From the NCBI RefSeq assembly GCF_051900535.1, contig NZ_JBHZGI010000002.1, positions 496,001-560,000 on the forward strand: a stretch of DNA of 64,000 nucleotides. Reading direction: 5' to 3'. Positions within the stretch are counted from its first letter, which is position 1, and every line of letters begins with the position of its first letter. Shown in pieces: positions 62,226 through 64,000 of this stretch. A program made the position numbers and the translations under genes. The notes beneath the pieces are model-generated. The model saw nothing but the letters and a program-made list of their open reading frames with translations, was not told the origin of the DNA and searched no databases. The stretch comes from Frateuria_A sp051900535. Its GTDB lineage: Bacteria > Pseudomonadota > Gammaproteobacteria > Xanthomonadales > Rhodanobacteraceae.

Positions 62226-63221
62226 ATGAACGAGGCCGACTGGCGCGCATGGGCGGAGCAGGCGACGACCGGGCTGGGCCTGGTCGATGCGCAGTTGCGC
62301 CTGGCCTGGCTCAACCCCGCGCTCGCCGATGTGCTGGATCTGGGACCGCGGCGTGCCATCGGCCAGTCGCTGGCGGCGTTGCTGGGTGAGCCGACGGTGG
62401 CGACGCTGGCGGCGCGCGCGCGCGACGAGCAGCGCGTCGTGCAATGGCGGGACTTGCGGCTGGGTGAGCCGGAGCGGCGCGTGGACGTCTCGCTGCAGCC
62501 GCTCGATGCCGAGCGCCTGTTGCTGGAGGTGCACGTGCTCGCGCCGCCCGCCGCCGGGAACTCCCCGGTGTCGGCCAGCCTGCGCGGCCTCGCGCATGAG
62601 GTGAAGAATCCGCTGGCCGGCCTGCGCGGCGCGGCGCAGCTGTTGCAGCGGCGCGTCGCCGAGGTCGACCTGAAGGCGCTGGCCGGCATGGTGATCGCTG
62701 AGGCCGACCGGCTGGCCGCGTTGACCGACCGCCTGCTGCGCCCCGCCGGCACGCCGCCGCGCGAGGAGCTCAACCTCCACGCGGTGCTGGAGCGCGTGGT
62801 GGCGTTGCTGGAGGCCGAGCCGTCGCCGCTGGCCATCCGCCAGGACTACGATCCCAGTCTGCCGGAGCTGCGCGGCGACGCCGACCGGCTGCAGCAATTG
62901 CTGCTCAACCTGGCGCGCAACGCACGCGAAGCAGGCGCGCGAACCCTGACCCTGCGCACGCGCGCCGAGCACGGGGTGCGCGTGGGCGAACGCGTGCTCC
63001 GCACCGCTCTGCGGCTGGACGTGATCGACGATGGCGCCGGCGTACCCGCCACGTTGCGCGACACGTTGTTCGAGCCGCTGGTGTCCGGCCGTGCGGAAGG
63101 CACCGGCCTCGGGCTCGCGCTGGCGCGCGAGATCGCGAACGCGCATGGCGGCGAGCTGCGCCACGCCGGCGCGCCGGGCGCCACCACCTTCACCCTGTGG
63201 CTGCCGCTGGAGCACGGATGA
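62226..63221 (+). CDS. glnL: Nitrogen regulation histidine kinase NtrB
   Basis: NtrB phosphorylates NtrC under nitrogen limitation and is controlled by PII protein. The 331-residue protein has a PAS-like sensory part (1-105, ATTGLGLVDAQLRLAWLNPA), the phosphorylated histidine H124 in RGLAHEVKNPL, N-box LLNLARNAREAGA and G-box GTGLGLALAREIANAHGGEL. The start codon lies inside an NtrC-site repeat. Next gene is glnG, 68 bases on. Confidence 0.94.
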   Translation: MNEADWRAWAEQATTGLGLVDAQLRLAWLNPALADVLDLGPRRAIGQSLAALLGEPTVATLAARARDEQRVVQWRDLRLGEPERRVDVSLQPLDAERLLLEVHVLAPPAAGNSPVSASLRGLAHEVKNPLAGLRGAAQLLQRRVAEVDLKALAGMVIAEADRLAALTDRLLRPAGTPPREELNLHAVLERVVALLEAEPSPLAIRQDYDPSLPELRGDADRLQQLLLNLARNAREAGARTLTLRTRAEHGVRVGERVLRTALRLDVIDDGAGVPATLRDTLFEPLVSGRAEGTGLGLALAREIANAHGGELRHAGAPGATTFTLWLPLEHG

Positions 63222-63245
63222 GCGCGATCTGCCATTTCCTTCTTT

Positions 63246-63271
63246 GCAGGTGCACACGTGTGTGCTCCTGC
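63246..63271. repeat. REP-like intergenic repeat, family A, short copy
   Basis: GCAGGTGCACACGTGTGTGC TCCTGC, an inverted repeat around CACACGTGTG, in the 68-base gap between glnL and glnG. It resembles the other family-A copies (GCAGGAGCGCAC). Confidence 0.6.
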
Positions 63272-63289
63272 CGTTGCGCGGGATAGCCC

Positions 63290-64000
63290 ATGACTTCCGA
63301 AGTCTGGATCGCCGACGACGACCGCAGCATCCGCTACGTGCTCGCCGAAGCGCTGCGCGAGGTGGGCCTGGAAGTGCGCGAGTTCGGCGACGCGGCGGCG
63401 GTGCGCGCGGCATTGCGCGAGGCGCGGCCCGCATTGCTGCTGACCGACGTGCGCATGCCGGGCGAGAGCGGGTTGGGCTTGCTCGCCGGGCTCCGCGCCG
63501 AGGGCGTCGGCCCGGTGATCGTGATGAGCGCCTACACCGATGTTGCCACCACGGCGGCCGCCTACCGTGCGGGCGCGGTCGATTACCTGGCCAAGCCGTT
63601 CGACCTCGACCACGCGGTGGAAGTGGTGCGCCGCGCGTTGGCCGAACAGCCGGCGGCGCCGGCCTCGCCCGTCGCCGCGCCCACGCACGCGCTGCTCGGC
63701 GAAAGTGCGCCGATGCGCGAGGTATTCCGGCTGATAGGCCGCGTCGCGGCGAGCGACCTCAACGTACTGGTTACCGGCGAGACCGGCACAGGCAAGGAAC
63801 TGGTGGCGCGCGCGCTGCACGAGGAGAGCGCGCGGCGCGGCAAGCCGTTCGTCGCGCTCAACACCGCGGCGATCCCGAGCGAGTTGCTGGAGAGTGAGCT
63901 GTTCGGCCACGAGGCCGGTGCATTCACCGGCGCAGCACGGCGCGTGGCCGGTCGCTTCGAGCAGGCCGAGGGCGGCACGCTGTTCCTGGACGAGATCGGC
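63290..64000 (+). CDS. glnG: Nitrogen regulation response regulator NtrC (3' end cut by window edge)
   Basis: Sigma-54-dependent activator controlling glnA and nitrogen scavenging. The first 237 residues are in the window. Receiver domain with D10/D11, phosphoacceptor D53 in LLLTDVRMPG, K102; then the AAA+ domain with Walker A GETGTGKE at 163-170 and the sigma-54 contact loop GAFTGA at 210-215. The Walker B end FLDEIG reaches the edge. The DNA-binding helix-turn-helix lies beyond. Start ATG at 63290. Confidence 0.94.
   Translation, partial: MTSEVWIADDDRSIRYVLAEALREVGLEVREFGDAAAVRAALREARPALLLTDVRMPGESGLGLLAGLRAEGVGPVIVMSAYTDVATTAAAYRAGAVDYLAKPFDLDHAVEVVRRALAEQPAAPASPVAAPTHALLGESAPMREVFRLIGRVAASDLNVLVTGETGTGKELVARALHEESARRGKPFVALNTAAIPSELLESELFGHEAGAFTGAARRVAGRFEQAEGGTLFLDEIG

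Overview
The window is a 64 kb piece of a GC-rich gammaproteobacterial chromosome that starts at the replication origin. rnpA and rpmH run left, dnaA-dnaN-recF-gyrB run right, and a predicted oriC lies between dnaA and dnaN. The TPR protein-tonB-exbB-exbD-exbD block followed by pdxJ directly after gyrB is the arrangement I know from Xanthomonadales. With the very high GC content and the other genes (phhA with a divergent Lrp regulator, DUF885, PA0069-type radical SAM protein, MbcA/RES toxin-antitoxin pair) this points to Xanthomonadales, perhaps Rhodanobacteraceae. The genus is inference. No tRNA, rRNA, CRISPR array, intact insertion sequence or prophage was seen.

Layout. 1-6.9 kb: replication and ribosome genes plus oriC. 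7.1-11 kb: TonB energy-transduction operon ended by a clear terminator. 11.1-22.1 kb: housekeeping enzymes, mostly on the minus strand (pdxJ, a phosphopantetheinyl transferase, acs, an AarF/UbiB kinase-like protein, an S9 peptidase, a patatin-like lipoprotein, fbp) with a radical SAM protein and a 58-residue membrane protein on the plus strand. 22.3-26.1 kb: a tightly packed plus-strand run of seven small genes (DJ-1-like, 54-residue protein, NIPSNAP, GFA, VOC, GST, WYL regulator) that looks like an electrophile/aldehyde detoxification unit. 26.2-30.8 kb: DUF885 peptidase-like protein, a RES/MbcA toxin-antitoxin pair and two tandem SGNH hydrolases. 30.8-34.7 kb: phhA and a divergent Lrp regulator, an acyltransferase-hydrolase pair and a VOC protein. 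34.9-43.1 kb: ZIP transporter, manganese catalase, AAA ATPase, sorbosone-dehydrogenase-like protein, PEBP protein, then an operon of small membrane proteins resembling yqjD-yqjE-yqjK ending in an AI-2E family permease. 43.1-47.8 kb: two paralogous beta-propeller (PD40) proteins and a LytS/LytTR two-component pair. 48-55 kb: a complete RND efflux system (adaptor, pump, outer-membrane factor) with a divergent LysR regulator. 55-58.8 kb: orphan hybrid histidine kinase, a secreted protein with two TonB-C-like repeats, and uppP. 58.8-64 kb: nitrogen control, with glnA under a sigma-54 promoter with upstream NtrC sites, then a minus-strand DUF2235 hydrolase, then glnL and the 5' part of glnG.

How genes work together. 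NtrC (glnG, cut by the right edge) most likely binds the paired sites seen upstream of glnA and those overlapping the glnL start, giving activation of glutamine synthetase and autoregulation. The TonB-ExbB-ExbD genes energise outer-membrane import. The RND operon is probably controlled from the 148-bp divergent region, which carries a LysR-type dyad and a second palindrome of TetR-operator type. Three families of short intergenic repeats are scattered through the window and mark most of the non-coding gaps.

The most notable points are the textbook-like DnaA-box/DnaA-trio arrangement in oriC, the small-gene detoxification run with a DJ-1-like protein whose nucleophile cysteine is replaced by aspartate, the separated toxin-antitoxin pair with a hairpin between its genes, and the DUF2235 gene placed between glnA and glnLG. 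None of these could be compared with databases here. All functional calls rest on motifs and remembered family features.
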